From a virus, in the IMG/VR virus record IMGVR_UViG_3300032267_001142, positions 122,106-186,105 of that record: DNA of 64,000 nucleotides; one strand, 5' to 3'. Below, in pieces: positions 19,627 through 27,882 of this stretch; within the stretch, counting starts at the first letter, position 1, and every line of letters begins with the position of its first letter. The notes below the pieces were generated by a model. It searched no databases. It was not told the origin of the DNA and was given only the letters and a program-made list of their open reading frames with translations. Position numbers and translations under genes: made by a program.

Positions 19627-20262
19627 ATGATAGAATATCCATCAATTATCAGTGCATCAAAAGCTCCACGAGCACCATGCGTAGCCTTCGATAAGCTAGA
19701 TGGCTCAAATATCAGAGCAAAGTGGACACAAAAACGGGGTTTTGAGCTATTCGGCAGTCGCCATACCCTCATTGAAGAAACGCACCCGCATTTAGGGGAC
19801 GCCGTGTCGATTTTTAAGTCAACGCATGCAAAGCCGCTGGACGACTTCTTCAGGAAGGATAAAGAGTTCAGAAACGAAAGAGAAATTGTTGTATTCTCTG
19901 AGTTTTTCGGCGCTAAAAGTTTCGCTGGATGGCACGAGCCCGAAGACCCAAAGAAGTTGGTCGTATTCGATATTCTCGTAGGCCACAAAAATAAATGGTT
20001 TGTCAAACCTTTCGATTTCCACAATACGTTTAACAAAATCGTTCCGACTCCTGCGGTGATTTACGTCGGGAACATGAACGACCAACTCATTGAGGACGTT
20101 CGTGCAGGCAAATATAACGTCAATGAGGGTGTTATATGCAAGGGCACCCTAACTAGAGGCGATTGTGTCGGGAAAATCTGGATGTGCAAAATAAAGACGC
20201 ACGACTATTTCGAGAGATTGCGCTCGCGTTTCAAGGAAAAGTGGGAACAATATGCTGAATGA
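19627..20262 (+). CDS. RNA ligase (Rnl2-like nucleotidyltransferase)
   Basis: 211 residues. FDKLDGSN near residues 22-29 is motif I (Lys is the adenylation site), FSEFFGAKSF is motif III-like, EGVICKG near 171-177 is motif IV and CKIKT near 188-192 is motif V. It would join 3'-OH and 5'-phosphate RNA ends. Placed right after the tRNA cluster, it may repair phage tRNAs cut by host nucleases. The C-terminal domain is short. Overlaps the next ATG. Confidence 0.8.
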   Translation: MIEYPSIISASKAPRAPCVAFDKLDGSNIRAKWTQKRGFELFGSRHTLIEETHPHLGDAVSIFKSTHAKPLDDFFRKDKEFRNEREIVVFSEFFGAKSFAGWHEPEDPKKLVVFDILVGHKNKWFVKPFDFHNTFNKIVPTPAVIYVGNMNDQLIEDVRAGKYNVNEGVICKGTLTRGDCVGKIWMCKIKTHDYFERLRSRFKEKWEQYAE

Positions 20263-20759
20263 GTGAATCACCAGCGGTAGTCCATGTCTTCGGCGCGAAC
20301 CTCGACGGTTTTCACGGAGGGGGGAACGCGGGCCGGTTGTGGAAATCCGCGATGCGGAGTTGGCGCGACGACAAAGACTTCTCGCTAGCTTTAAGGGAGT
20401 TGAACAGGAAGACGAAAGGTCTGCCGTATATCAGGCAGGGTCTTATCGGAGAGTATTGTACGCTAGGAACCATCGGCCTACAGTCGGGCTCGCTAGGGTT
20501 CTCCTATGGGATAGTCACTACAGAGCGCCCCGCTCATCAGGGCATCGTAACCACCGATGTTCTTAGATATGAAATCGCAAAGCTTTTCAAATGCGCCCGC
20601 CAATATCCAGACAAGGAATTTCGGTGTTTGAATTTCGGGCTAAAGCGCCCTAACGGATTTTCGTGGTGGACACCGCAAGAAATCTGTGATATTTGGACAT
20701 CACTCGGCACCGCTCCAGAAAATCTCATTCCACCTCAATACTTAATCGGACTAATCTAA
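20259..20759 (+). CDS. A1S_2505-type phage protein (macro-domain-like)
   Basis: 166 residues. VHVFGANLDGFHGGGNAG near residues 8-25 and the C-terminal EFRCLNFGLKRPNGF match phage non-structural proteins annotated as A1S_2505-like, which resemble macro domains. It could bind ADP-ribose-type ligands. Coupled to the RNA ligase gene (ATGA) and the next gene (TAATG). Confidence 0.65.
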   Translation: MSESPAVVHVFGANLDGFHGGGNAGRLWKSAMRSWRDDKDFSLALRELNRKTKGLPYIRQGLIGEYCTLGTIGLQSGSLGFSYGIVTTERPAHQGIVTTDVLRYEIAKLFKCARQYPDKEFRCLNFGLKRPNGFSWWTPQEICDIWTSLGTAPENLIPPQYLIGLI

Positions 20760-20971
20760 TGCACCATCCATACGCCAAATGCCCCTTTTGTGGGGTCACG
20801 AAAGCGTTATTGACTTGGAAGGCGTGCAGCCGTTGGTGTCGCGATTATATGGAATCAGTTCCGAAGGAGCGCTGGGCGTCGCCTGACGCTCCTATTGGCG
20901 AAGAAGAGCCCTTTACAGAGTTCGGCCTTGCTATTGACAAGGAGAGAATAAACACTGGACTCGGCCAGTAA
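20759..20971 (+). CDS. Small zinc-knuckle protein (70 aa)
   Basis: Starts within the previous stop (TAATG). MHHPYAKCPFCGVTKALLTW carries CxxC, and CSRWC follows at 30-34: a probable zinc site. Function unknown. Confidence 0.55.
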   Translation: MHHPYAKCPFCGVTKALLTWKACSRWCRDYMESVPKERWASPDAPIGEEEPFTEFGLAIDKERINTGLGQ

Positions 20972-20990
20972 ACTCTACTAGTATTACAAC

Positions 20991-21485
20991 ATGATAACCT
21001 ACCTGTTTTTGCTACTACTCATTATAGTAGCTATGCAACGAGACTTTCTTTTTTTCTTTTTTAGCTTTATTTTTTTACTTTTAGTATACGGGGTGGTAGG
21101 TGGCATCGCTTCTGCACGCTTTATGAAGGAGACTCATCGAGACGATATAAAGCTCCCGATTTACTCATTCGCTAACTCTTCCGGCTTCAAAGGAGAGTTT
21201 ACATTGGGGCTTTTTACAGGCTTAGGACAAATGGGAACGTATGAAGAGTATCGTTACTACTTCATGAACGATAAAGGAGCGCTTCAGCTAGGAAAGACGC
21301 CAGTAAATTTAGCGCAGATTTATCTAAGGGATGAGCCGCCCTATTTGTTTAGGCAGGTTGTCCACTACAGATATCCTAAATGGTTCTGCGCTCCGCCTTT
21401 TGATTTCGCGAGAGAGACGAGGGAGACGACAACGGACTTCATTATCCCTAACGGCTCGCTAATCCAAAAATACGAGCTACGATAG
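20991..21485 (+). CDS. Membrane-anchored hypothetical protein
   Basis: 164 residues. Two N-terminal hydrophobic segments (about 1-14 and 19-40) precede a soluble domain without known motifs. A TAGTAT -10 box ends six bases before ATG. Confidence 0.55.
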   Translation: MITYLFLLLLIIVAMQRDFLFFFFSFIFLLLVYGVVGGIASARFMKETHRDDIKLPIYSFANSSGFKGEFTLGLFTGLGQMGTYEEYRYYFMNDKGALQLGKTPVNLAQIYLRDEPPYLFRQVVHYRYPKWFCAPPFDFARETRETTTDFIIPNGSLIQKYELR

Positions 21486-21487
21486 GC

Positions 21488-21515
21488 TTGACTTTTCTAA
21501 ATTGGCGGCTATAGT
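21488..21515 (+). promoter_or_regulatory. Leaderless-type promoter for 21522 gene
   Basis: TTGACT, 16-bp spacer, TATAGT, six bases to ATG. Confidence 0.8.
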
Positions 21516-21521
21516 CGAAAT

Positions 21522-21809
21522 ATGAACCTAATGACTCAAGAAGACGCCGCCCTACTCAAAGATGGAGACCTAGTGGATGTTTGGTGGTTTTCCCCCCGCA
21601 AAGACAAGCATAACCCCGACGCCAAAACCCGCGAATATGGTGGGCGCACGGAGTATCTTGAATTAGTATGGCGCAACGTGCCGGTTAAGGGCGAGCCGTA
21701 TATGACCGCTTCCGACGGGTATTTAGTGCCCGTTTTGGACCCCAACGACAAGACAGTGAAGCACTTTCTAGCTAGTCGCATGAGTTTTGCTGAAAAAGTG
21801 CAGACCTAG
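21522..21809 (+). CDS. Hypothetical protein (95 aa)
   Basis: Residues MNLMTQEDAALLKDGDLVDV then a beta-rich part (SDGYLVPVLDPNDKTVKHF). No family recognised. Own promoter, no Shine-Dalgarno. Confidence 0.55.
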   Translation: MNLMTQEDAALLKDGDLVDVWWFSPRKDKHNPDAKTREYGGRTEYLELVWRNVPVKGEPYMTASDGYLVPVLDPNDKTVKHFLASRMSFAEKVQT

Positions 21810-21831
21810 AATTGCTAGTGTAAACTAATGA

Positions 21832-22560
21832 GTGCCTATTCTATTGGTCATACTTTCTATGTTCGGGTGGATGCTCTCGTCTGAGCATCTCGTATGGAAT
21901 GACGAATTTAGCGGCGAAAAGCTTAACCAAGATAAATGGGTCGCGTGGGTTGATGAAAAGCGACACGATGCGACGAACCTCCTTGATTTAGCGAAGGTCT
22001 CAGGAGGAAAGTTGTCAATATCCCCGATAACCTCGGAAAAAGTCCACCATTCTTCAATGGTATGCACAGATTCAAAGTTCGACATGCTATATGGGCGAGT
22101 CGAAATAAGAGTTAAGCTTAGCACAGAATCGGGCGCGTGGTCTAACTTTTGGCTGTATACTCACGAAATGCTAAAAGACAAAGGTTCAGAAATAGACCTT
22201 TTCGAGCATCGCGCCGCGTATGAGAGCACTGACCTTAGCGGTATTGTGGCTCACTCGCTTCACTACAACGGCTACGGCAGCAATCACCTGTGTAACGGCA
22301 AGGACGCCAAGATAAGCTCAAAGGACTGGAATGTCATATCTTTGACGCGCACAAAAGACTATAATCTGTTTACCGTTAATGGCGTCGAAACGTGGAAGAC
22401 TTACGAGGCCGTCAATGACGAAAGGCTATTTTTTGTTCTTAGTGTCGAGATAGCCGATAAGTTTTGGGCTGGTGATATTCCGAAAGGCGGATATTCTGGT
22501 AAACCGATGTTGGAAGTTGACTATATCCGCGTTTTTTCTTTGCCGTCGCTGGCAAAGTAA
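21832..22560 (+). CDS. Glycoside hydrolase family 16 enzyme, exported, GTG start
   Basis: 242 residues. The GTG start gives a signal-like N-terminus (MPILLVILSMFGWMLSSE). GSEIDLFEH near residues 122-130 is the GH16 catalytic ExDxxE; WNDEFSG near 23-29, GRVEIRVKL and the C-terminal MLEVDYIRVF strand complete the jelly roll. Such enzymes cut beta-glucans, laminarin, agar or carrageenan. An ATG five bases upstream is in another frame. A phage copy may degrade capsule or matrix. Confidence 0.8.
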   Translation: MPILLVILSMFGWMLSSEHLVWNDEFSGEKLNQDKWVAWVDEKRHDATNLLDLAKVSGGKLSISPITSEKVHHSSMVCTDSKFDMLYGRVEIRVKLSTESGAWSNFWLYTHEMLKDKGSEIDLFEHRAAYESTDLSGIVAHSLHYNGYGSNHLCNGKDAKISSKDWNVISLTRTKDYNLFTVNGVETWKTYEAVNDERLFFVLSVEIADKFWAGDIPKGGYSGKPMLEVDYIRVFSLPSLAK

Positions 22561-22576
22561 GGGATACTCCCGACAG

Positions 22577-22807
22577 ATGATTAAGAAAGAAACGTCACAC
22601 AGCAGGAAGCATCACGCAAGGTTCCAAAATTATGACACGATTAACGTTGACGGGGTAGAGCGCGGCGATTTAGTTTCGTTCGCGTTTGTGGCGGGCGCTG
22701 CTTATCTAAAGTCCTCGTTCGGAGATATCGAAAAATTTCCTGTTGGAGAATTTAGCGTAACGCGGTCTACCTCTGGTTGGGGGCTGCGTATTACTTCGCG
22801 TTCATAA
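22577..22807 (+). CDS. Small hypothetical protein starting MIKK
   Basis: 76 residues, beginning MIKKETSHSRKHHARFQNYD, with a beta-rich remainder (GDLVSFAFVAGAAYL). Shares the M(I/V)K start seen in the distal gene array. No family recognised. Confidence 0.5.
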   Translation: MIKKETSHSRKHHARFQNYDTINVDGVERGDLVSFAFVAGAAYLKSSFGDIEKFPVGEFSVTRSTSGWGLRITSRS

Positions 22808-22815
22808 AGAGTAAT

Positions 22816-23496
22816 ATGCGAGCCTTAGTCTCTATCGCCGATTTCGGAGGGCGAGCCACCTTGCCGAAAGTTAAGGCGTGTTTCGCCGACAACGCTTTTA
22901 CCGTCGTTACTTTCTCTACCAAATCAGGCGAATACCTTTTCGACGAGAGCATAGGCGAAGACTTGCCGTTTGCGCACCGGCAGCTTTTTGCAAACGAAGT
23001 AGATAACTATGACTATTTCTTTTTCACAGAGAACGATATATTCTACCCAGAGTCATCCTTAAAGCACCTTTTTCATAATTTTGACCAGTTCGGCGAGCGC
23101 CGACCTCTAGGTTTCTTACGATACGAGGAAGACCAACTAATAGATTTCGCCGCCACTCCTAAAGGAACAGTCATCGTAACTAGGGACAGCGAAAGCTTCG
23201 TTCCGACTAATGTTCATCAGGCGTCTTACATAGTCTCGCAGGCGCAGTTAAGAATCGCGATAGACAGCGGAAACTATTTGATTTCGCCGTGCCGAAAGCA
23301 CGGTTACGGTAAGCTAGAAACCGGCGCATCGAGTGTCTATATGGACTGCGGGCTCACCAAAGCCTATCCTGTCAAGAATTTGGAGTCTTTGTCGGCGAAG
23401 CACTTAGATTTGAAGTGGAAGCCACGACAACACAAATATACACTCCCGATGCTAAACGAAGAAATACGCTTGTTTCCTGAGCAAAAGCAGGGATAA
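22816..23496 (+). CDS. Hypothetical protein, glycosyltransferase-like
   Basis: 226 residues from ATG 22816. NYDYFFFTENDIFYPESS near residues 69-86 resembles the acidic loop of GT-A glycosyltransferases, and the N-terminus has an alternating strand-helix pattern. No exact family match. It precedes a phosphatase and ATP-grasp gene, hinting at a small-molecule or glycan pathway. Confidence 0.4.
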   Translation: MRALVSIADFGGRATLPKVKACFADNAFTVVTFSTKSGEYLFDESIGEDLPFAHRQLFANEVDNYDYFFFTENDIFYPESSLKHLFHNFDQFGERRPLGFLRYEEDQLIDFAATPKGTVIVTRDSESFVPTNVHQASYIVSQAQLRIAIDSGNYLISPCRKHGYGKLETGASSVYMDCGLTKAYPVKNLESLSAKHLDLKWKPRQHKYTLPMLNEEIRLFPEQKQG

Positions 23497-23505
23497 TAGT
23501 GGGGA

Positions 23506-24165
23506 ATGAAAGCAAAACGCATTTTTATCGTCCGCCACGGCCAGAGCGCGGCAAACGTGGACAAGCAAGTTTATACGCACACGCCGGATTACGCTGTAAG
23601 GTTGACCGAGGTTGGCAAAAGACAGGCGTTTGAGGTTGGCGAAAAGATAAAAGGAATCATCGGCGATGAGACTGTGCAATTTTACGTTTCTCCGTTTTAT
23701 AGGACCAGAGAGACAGCCATCGAGATGCGTAAGAGTATTCTCGCGCACGGATTTCGCGAGGATGTAAGACTGAGAGAGCAGGAGTGGCAGACTAGGTTCA
23801 TGGCCGAACAGGGGTTCCACCAGCAGGTTCACGAAGAGCGTGCTGCCTACGGCTATTACTACTACCGCTTCAACGGAGGCGAGTCGCCTGCGGACTGTTA
23901 CGATAGGCTCAGCGGTTTTTTGGACACCCTGCATCGAGACATGGAGAAAGAGGACTTTCCCGAGAACGTAATTATCGTAAGCCACGGTATCGCGATGCGA
24001 GTTTTTCTTCAGCGTTGGTTTCATTTGTCTGTGGAAAGTTTTGAAGAGTTGAAGACTCCGAAGAACTGCGAATTTTATCTGCTAGAAATACAGGAAAATA
24101 ACAAATACAAGCTCGCCACTGAGCCAGAAAAGTACGAACATCACGCTCCTGCGTTTTCTTTTTAG
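23506..24165 (+). CDS. Histidine phosphatase (phosphoglycerate mutase superfamily)
   Basis: 219 residues. IFIVRHGQSAAN near residues 6-17 carries the phospho-accepting His, YVSPFYRTRETA near 62-73 the second Arg, and VIIVSHGIAMRVFL near 157-170 the second His. Substrate unknown; relatives act on sugar phosphates, nucleotides or phosphoproteins. Confidence 0.8.
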   Translation: MKAKRIFIVRHGQSAANVDKQVYTHTPDYAVRLTEVGKRQAFEVGEKIKGIIGDETVQFYVSPFYRTRETAIEMRKSILAHGFREDVRLREQEWQTRFMAEQGFHQQVHEERAAYGYYYYRFNGGESPADCYDRLSGFLDTLHRDMEKEDFPENVIIVSHGIAMRVFLQRWFHLSVESFEELKTPKNCEFYLLEIQENNKYKLATEPEKYEHHAPAFSF

Positions 24166-24177
24166 CCTTATCACGAA

Positions 24178-24993
24178 ATGAAGACTACTTGGATTATCGA
24201 AAACCTAACACGAGAAGAAAGTTACGTTGAGTTAGCGAAAGCCGTCGAAGAAGCTGGGCTTGAGCTAATTAGGCTAGATGGGGACTTTTCAAAATCTGAG
24301 TTTTTGCAAACGCTAGGAAACGAGCCGAAACCTACGGTCGTTTGCGCTAGCATACAGATGAACAGTCTCATTAGGGACTGCCTGCCTAAGTGGGCGACGC
24401 CGCCGTATTGCACGCCTGCGAATTATCTATGCTCGCGGTATTACCCTATTTTTGACAAATATTTATTCAATGACAAATACATAATGATGCCCGCGAGAAT
24501 GGCTAGGAAAATGTATTGGGACATTTATGGTCGCTTCGCTAAGGAAGCTCAGGTTTTTTGCCGCCCCAATTCAGGAGAGAAGCCTTTCAAAGCGGGGCTG
24601 GTTGATTTGCAAGAATTTGAGCGGTTCTTGGATGGATATACAGAAGAGGGCCAACTTTTACTGTTTTCGTCGCCTAAAAACATCCTCGGGGAATGGCGCT
24701 TCGTAGTCTCGAAAGACGCAGACATCATCGCTCAATCGAGTTACAAATATCAAGGCTTGCTTACAAAAGTCCCGTCCGCGCCAAAAGCGGCAACAGATTT
24801 TGTGAATGAGATATTAGCGGTCGGGTATTATCCAGATGATGTGTTTTGTGTGGACGTTGCCCTTGATGGGGACTCTAAACCTTGGCTGATGGAATTGACG
24901 AGCTTTTCTTCCGCAGGACTTTATGCTTGCGATAAAAACAGAATCGTAGAAGGAGTGAGTAAGATAGCGAGCAAAAGCTCGTCTCCTCTATAA
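24178..24993 (+). CDS. ATP-grasp domain protein (DUF4343-like)
   Basis: 271 residues. GEWRFVVSKDADIIAQSSYKY near 177-197 and VFCVDVALDGDSKPWLMELTSF near 221-242 fit the ATP-grasp core (E for Mg and a C-terminal E.NsFssaG). It probably forms an amide or thioester-type bond using ATP. Lies between a phosphatase and a phosphoesterase gene. Confidence 0.65.
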   Translation: MKTTWIIENLTREESYVELAKAVEEAGLELIRLDGDFSKSEFLQTLGNEPKPTVVCASIQMNSLIRDCLPKWATPPYCTPANYLCSRYYPIFDKYLFNDKYIMMPARMARKMYWDIYGRFAKEAQVFCRPNSGEKPFKAGLVDLQEFERFLDGYTEEGQLLLFSSPKNILGEWRFVVSKDADIIAQSSYKYQGLLTKVPSAPKAATDFVNEILAVGYYPDDVFCVDVALDGDSKPWLMELTSFSSAGLYACDKNRIVEGVSKIASKSSSPL

Positions 24994-25012
24994 AAATAGA
25001 TACAATGCGGTG

Positions 25013-25810
25013 ATGCCACAGGTTATACACATTTTTGGAGACGTTCACGAATACGTCGAGAACGCTCAATACCTATTAAAGAAGCACAGCGTCGAACGCG
25101 CTATTTGGCTAGGCGACTTTTTTGACCGTAAGCGGCGCGATGGACTTGAAGATGGCGATGGAGGACTTCGTCGGGCCTGCGCGTTTCTTAACGACATAGC
25201 CGAAAATCGCCCCGAGGATATCGTTCTTGCGGGCAATCACGATATTCCCTATCTCTCTGGATACAAGAAGTATTTTCGGTATGGCTGCGACCCGTGGAGG
25301 TATGCAACTTTTAATAGTGAAATCAGCGCTGCGGCCAAGAGGAATTTCCGAATTTTTCACAAGATTAACTGGAATGGCAGAACTGTCGTATTCTCTCATG
25401 CGGGGTTTGATGACAGGTTTTCTGCAAATTTTGGAGGATGGAAAGACCCCGAGGCGGTGGAAAGATATGTTCGCAGCTCTTGTCAACTCCTACGAAGGAG
25501 TGACGCGGATAATGACCTGTTCGATAGCGAGTTCGGACCTCAGTGGATACGCTGGAACGCCCTCACTCTATCAAAAGAAATCAGCAACATCGTTGGGCAT
25601 ACCCCTCAAAAAGAAGCCCAAATACTTCAACAAAGTCAAGGTAAGCGAAACTTCAATATCTGTATAGATGTGCTATGGCGCGGTCAATTCCTCGAAATTA
25701 CTGAGAACGCGATTTATCTTATAGATGATAAAGAAGATACCAGAACTATGCTTGTAGGCGTCGAGATGGTAGGACGGAAGAAAAAGAGGGTGGTGAATTT
25801 TGACGAATAG
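25013..25810 (+). CDS. Metallophosphoesterase (calcineurin-like)
   Basis: 265 residues. HIFGDVHEY (GDxH), WLGDFFDRK (GDxxDR), VLAGNHDIPY (GNHD) and later VFSHAG and IVGHTP supply the two-metal site of PPP-like phosphatases. The start is ambiguous between two adjacent ATGs (25010 or 25013). Could act on phosphoproteins, diadenosine polyphosphates or nucleic acid ends. Confidence 0.8.
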   Translation: MPQVIHIFGDVHEYVENAQYLLKKHSVERAIWLGDFFDRKRRDGLEDGDGGLRRACAFLNDIAENRPEDIVLAGNHDIPYLSGYKKYFRYGCDPWRYATFNSEISAAAKRNFRIFHKINWNGRTVVFSHAGFDDRFSANFGGWKDPEAVERYVRSSCQLLRRSDADNDLFDSEFGPQWIRWNALTLSKEISNIVGHTPQKEAQILQQSQGKRNFNICIDVLWRGQFLEITENAIYLIDDKEDTRTMLVGVEMVGRKKKRVVNFDE

Positions 25811-25875
25811 GCTGAAGTTTCGTAAGAAATCAAATAAAAATGTAGAATTCCGCAGAGTGTCGTGTAAAATGTTAC

Positions 25876-25957
25876 GACCGCTGACTAACAGATTAGGCCG
25901 CAAATAAAAGGCCGGTAGCCACTTGATTGTGGTGAATCGTATCTTTAGGCAGCGGTC
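25876..25957 (+). ncRNA. Small structured RNA candidate, tRNA-sized
   Basis: GACCGCTG pairs with CAGCGGTC to close an 82-base element containing CTAA/TTAG, GGCC/GGCC and CCAC/GTGG hairpins, a cloverleaf-like layout without a normal anticodon or T-loop. A TAAAAT -10-like box ends five bases upstream. It lies in a 183-base gap with no ORF. Confidence 0.4.
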
Positions 25958-25993
25958 AACTATTCGCGAAACCTGACTTTTACATTTTTTACC

Positions 25994-26269
25994 ATGCCTC
26001 CAGTCGATATGCAAGATGAGATGAACAAAGAGTGGCGCAGCTTGTTGATTCAAAAAATCGACGAGTTGAACAGCGATATCAAGGCTATGCGTCACGAAAT
26101 CGACCAGAAAATCGAAAGAATATCAGAATGGAAGGGTGGGCTTGACGAAAAATACGTTTCCCAAAAGGAATTTGCGCCAGTAAAACAGTTGATTTATGGA
26201 GCGGTCGGCACGATACTTCTAGCACTGCTCGGTTCTGTTATCGCGTTAGTTACACACGCACCCAAATAA
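25994..26269 (+). CDS. Coiled-coil protein with C-terminal membrane helix
   Basis: 91 residues. A long amphipathic helix (about 8-55, IDELNSDIKAMRHEIDQKIE) then one hydrophobic helix (66-87). This layout matches the XhlA-like holin-associated proteins of phages, although no lysis enzyme is adjacent. Coupled by ATGA to the next membrane protein. Confidence 0.5.
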   Translation: MPPVDMQDEMNKEWRSLLIQKIDELNSDIKAMRHEIDQKIERISEWKGGLDEKYVSQKEFAPVKQLIYGAVGTILLALLGSVIALVTHAPK

Positions 26270-26871
26270 TGAGTCCCAGACAAATATCATCGACCCTTTT
26301 CTCTGGTCGAATCGTGGGGGTTTTGCTGGTGTTGATTGCTCTTTTTGACTTTTCTATCCAAGTCGCGTCGGCAGAGACGTATAAGTCATTTTTTCTCAAA
26401 TATAGCCACCTAACTTTCTCTCCTATAGATTGTTTGTCAATGATAGTGGCGGGACTTATTCTGATGGTCGGAATAATCGACAGGGATTGGAAAATGTGGG
26501 TCCATACGATAGGAGGCGCGGCCCTAATCTCATTTAATTCAGCGCGAGTAATTTGGGAATTGTTAGTTGAAGGAGGAAATAATGGTGCGGTGCCGATAGC
26601 GATATTCGGCACGTTCGGAACTTGGGTCGTGATAAGGTTGATGTTTCCAAAAAGACCCCTTACACTGATGCTTCCTTATGTGATGATGTTCACTTCTTTG
26701 GTCATCTTCTTTATCGACTTTGCTCATTACGCGTCTATAGCTTTGGTATCCGGTTATAGCGCTACGGCACCGCATTCTTTGTTTGTATGTATTCTTCTCT
26801 TCTGTATAGGTTTGGTGGCCAAACACTATAATGAGACGCTTTTGAGCGACGGAAGAGTGAATGCGGCTTAA
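26269..26871 (+). CDS. Polytopic membrane protein
   Basis: 200 residues with about six hydrophobic segments (near 12-30, 55-72, 82-98, 107-122, 132-152, 165-185). No family recognised. Starts within the stop of the coiled-coil membrane gene; the pair may act together at the inner membrane. Confidence 0.55.
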   Translation: MSPRQISSTLFSGRIVGVLLVLIALFDFSIQVASAETYKSFFLKYSHLTFSPIDCLSMIVAGLILMVGIIDRDWKMWVHTIGGAALISFNSARVIWELLVEGGNNGAVPIAIFGTFGTWVVIRLMFPKRPLTLMLPYVMMFTSLVIFFIDFAHYASIALVSGYSATAPHSLFVCILLFCIGLVAKHYNETLLSDGRVNAA

Positions 26872-26881
26872 CGGATAAGTG

Positions 26882-26909
26882 TTGACCTTTTTCTAAAAGG
26901 GGATACAGT
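26882..26909 (+). promoter_or_regulatory. Promoter of RNase P RNA
   Basis: TTGACC, 16-bp spacer, TACAGT; start about 26916, at the base of helix P1. Confidence 0.75.
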
Positions 26910-26916
26910 GGTTAGT

Positions 26917-27210
26917 AACGCAATCGCTAAGCGACTCTACGCGCAATGCCGTAACCAGTGCGGTAAAGTGAGGAAAGTTCTTGGCAGCCGAGAGAACGAC
27001 AGGAGAGCGCCCGCTAGCAATAGCGGCGTTCGTTAATACTGCAAGTTAGCTGCAACCCGAACAGTCCGATGGTAGCTCTCCCAAATGAGGACGGGTCGGG
27101 GCGGTAGGATTCACACCCTACGGGCGCTGTAAAGCGTTCAGTCAAATGTAGAGTTGAAGTCCCGCAAGGGACCAGACCAGAACCGAGGCTATAGCTAGCG
27201 ATTGCGTATC
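26917..27210 (+). ncRNA. rnpB: RNase P RNA (phage-encoded)
   Basis: The ends form a perfect 12-bp P1 (ACGCAATCGCTA at 26918 with TAGCGATTGCGT ending at 27207). GAGGAAAGTTC (CR-I) and CCAGAACCGAGGCTATAG (CR-V) pair as P4 with the conserved bulged U. AACAGTCCGATGG and CAAATGAGG match the bacterial type A segment AACAGUCCG...CAAAUAGG. The part of the specificity domain that normally carries the T-loop-binding GGUGAAA/GGUAA motifs is short and divergent. RNase P makes tRNA 5' ends. No RNase P protein gene is visible, so it would use host RnpA. Confidence 0.85.
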
Positions 27211-27249
27211 TTTTCTTACAAATAATGATTATTAAGACTAACAGGTGAT

Positions 27250-27474
27250 ATGGCAGCTAAAAGAAAGCCCGCACGAGGCAAGAAAAAGCTAAATAAGTCC
27301 GCTCTTAAAGAAGGGCTTGAGGCGGCACGCTCATTGACTAGAGAGCGATGGATGCATGAAGTAACGAGCGCCCTTACTTTCCTTCTGACAGGTAAAGACG
27401 ACGAAAGAATCGTCCGACTATGTGGGGCTCTTCAAGACGCTATACGCTGGAGCAACTTCAGCGACGATAAATAA
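27250..27474 (+). CDS. Small basic hypothetical protein
   Basis: 74 residues. Lys/Arg-rich start (MAAKRKPARGKKKLNKSALK) and a helical remainder; may bind nucleic acid. Directly downstream of the RNase P RNA. Overlaps the next start (TAATG). Confidence 0.5.
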   Translation: MAAKRKPARGKKKLNKSALKEGLEAARSLTRERWMHEVTSALTFLLTGKDDERIVRLCGALQDAIRWSNFSDDK

Positions 27475-27839
27475 TGACTGTCAATAATACGAAACTCAAT
27501 CTCTTGATTGCGGAGCTAGGAGGATGGAAGGAACTGCCCCAACATGAATTTGTAAAAGTGTATCAACCTTGGCAAGCGAAAGTTTATAGCAGCAAATATA
27601 AGCACATCCGAAACTATGGAGCTTCACTTGACGCGTGTGCCGAATTTGAGAAAAGCTTGACCGCTTTACAAAAACTGAAATTCGCTTTCGTTCTTTGCAG
27701 CGTTGTGGGTAGTCAAGGAATGCAACACGGTATGCTAGTAGAAGATGTGAACCGAATCGCGTTTGCAACGCCAATCCAACGCTGCCTAGCATATATCCGC
27801 ACTGTCGCGCCAGAACGAGAGAAGGAGATTTACGATTAA
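27474..27839 (+). CDS. Hypothetical protein (121 aa)
   Basis: Helical protein with no recognised motif (LNLLIAELGGWKELPQHEF at the start). One-base overlap with the previous stop. Confidence 0.5.
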   Translation: MTVNNTKLNLLIAELGGWKELPQHEFVKVYQPWQAKVYSSKYKHIRNYGASLDACAEFEKSLTALQKLKFAFVLCSVVGSQGMQHGMLVEDVNRIAFATPIQRCLAYIRTVAPEREKEIYD

Positions 27840-27882
27840 ACTCTGCTCTTGTGCCTTTTGTAAAACTAAGTAAAGTCTGATA

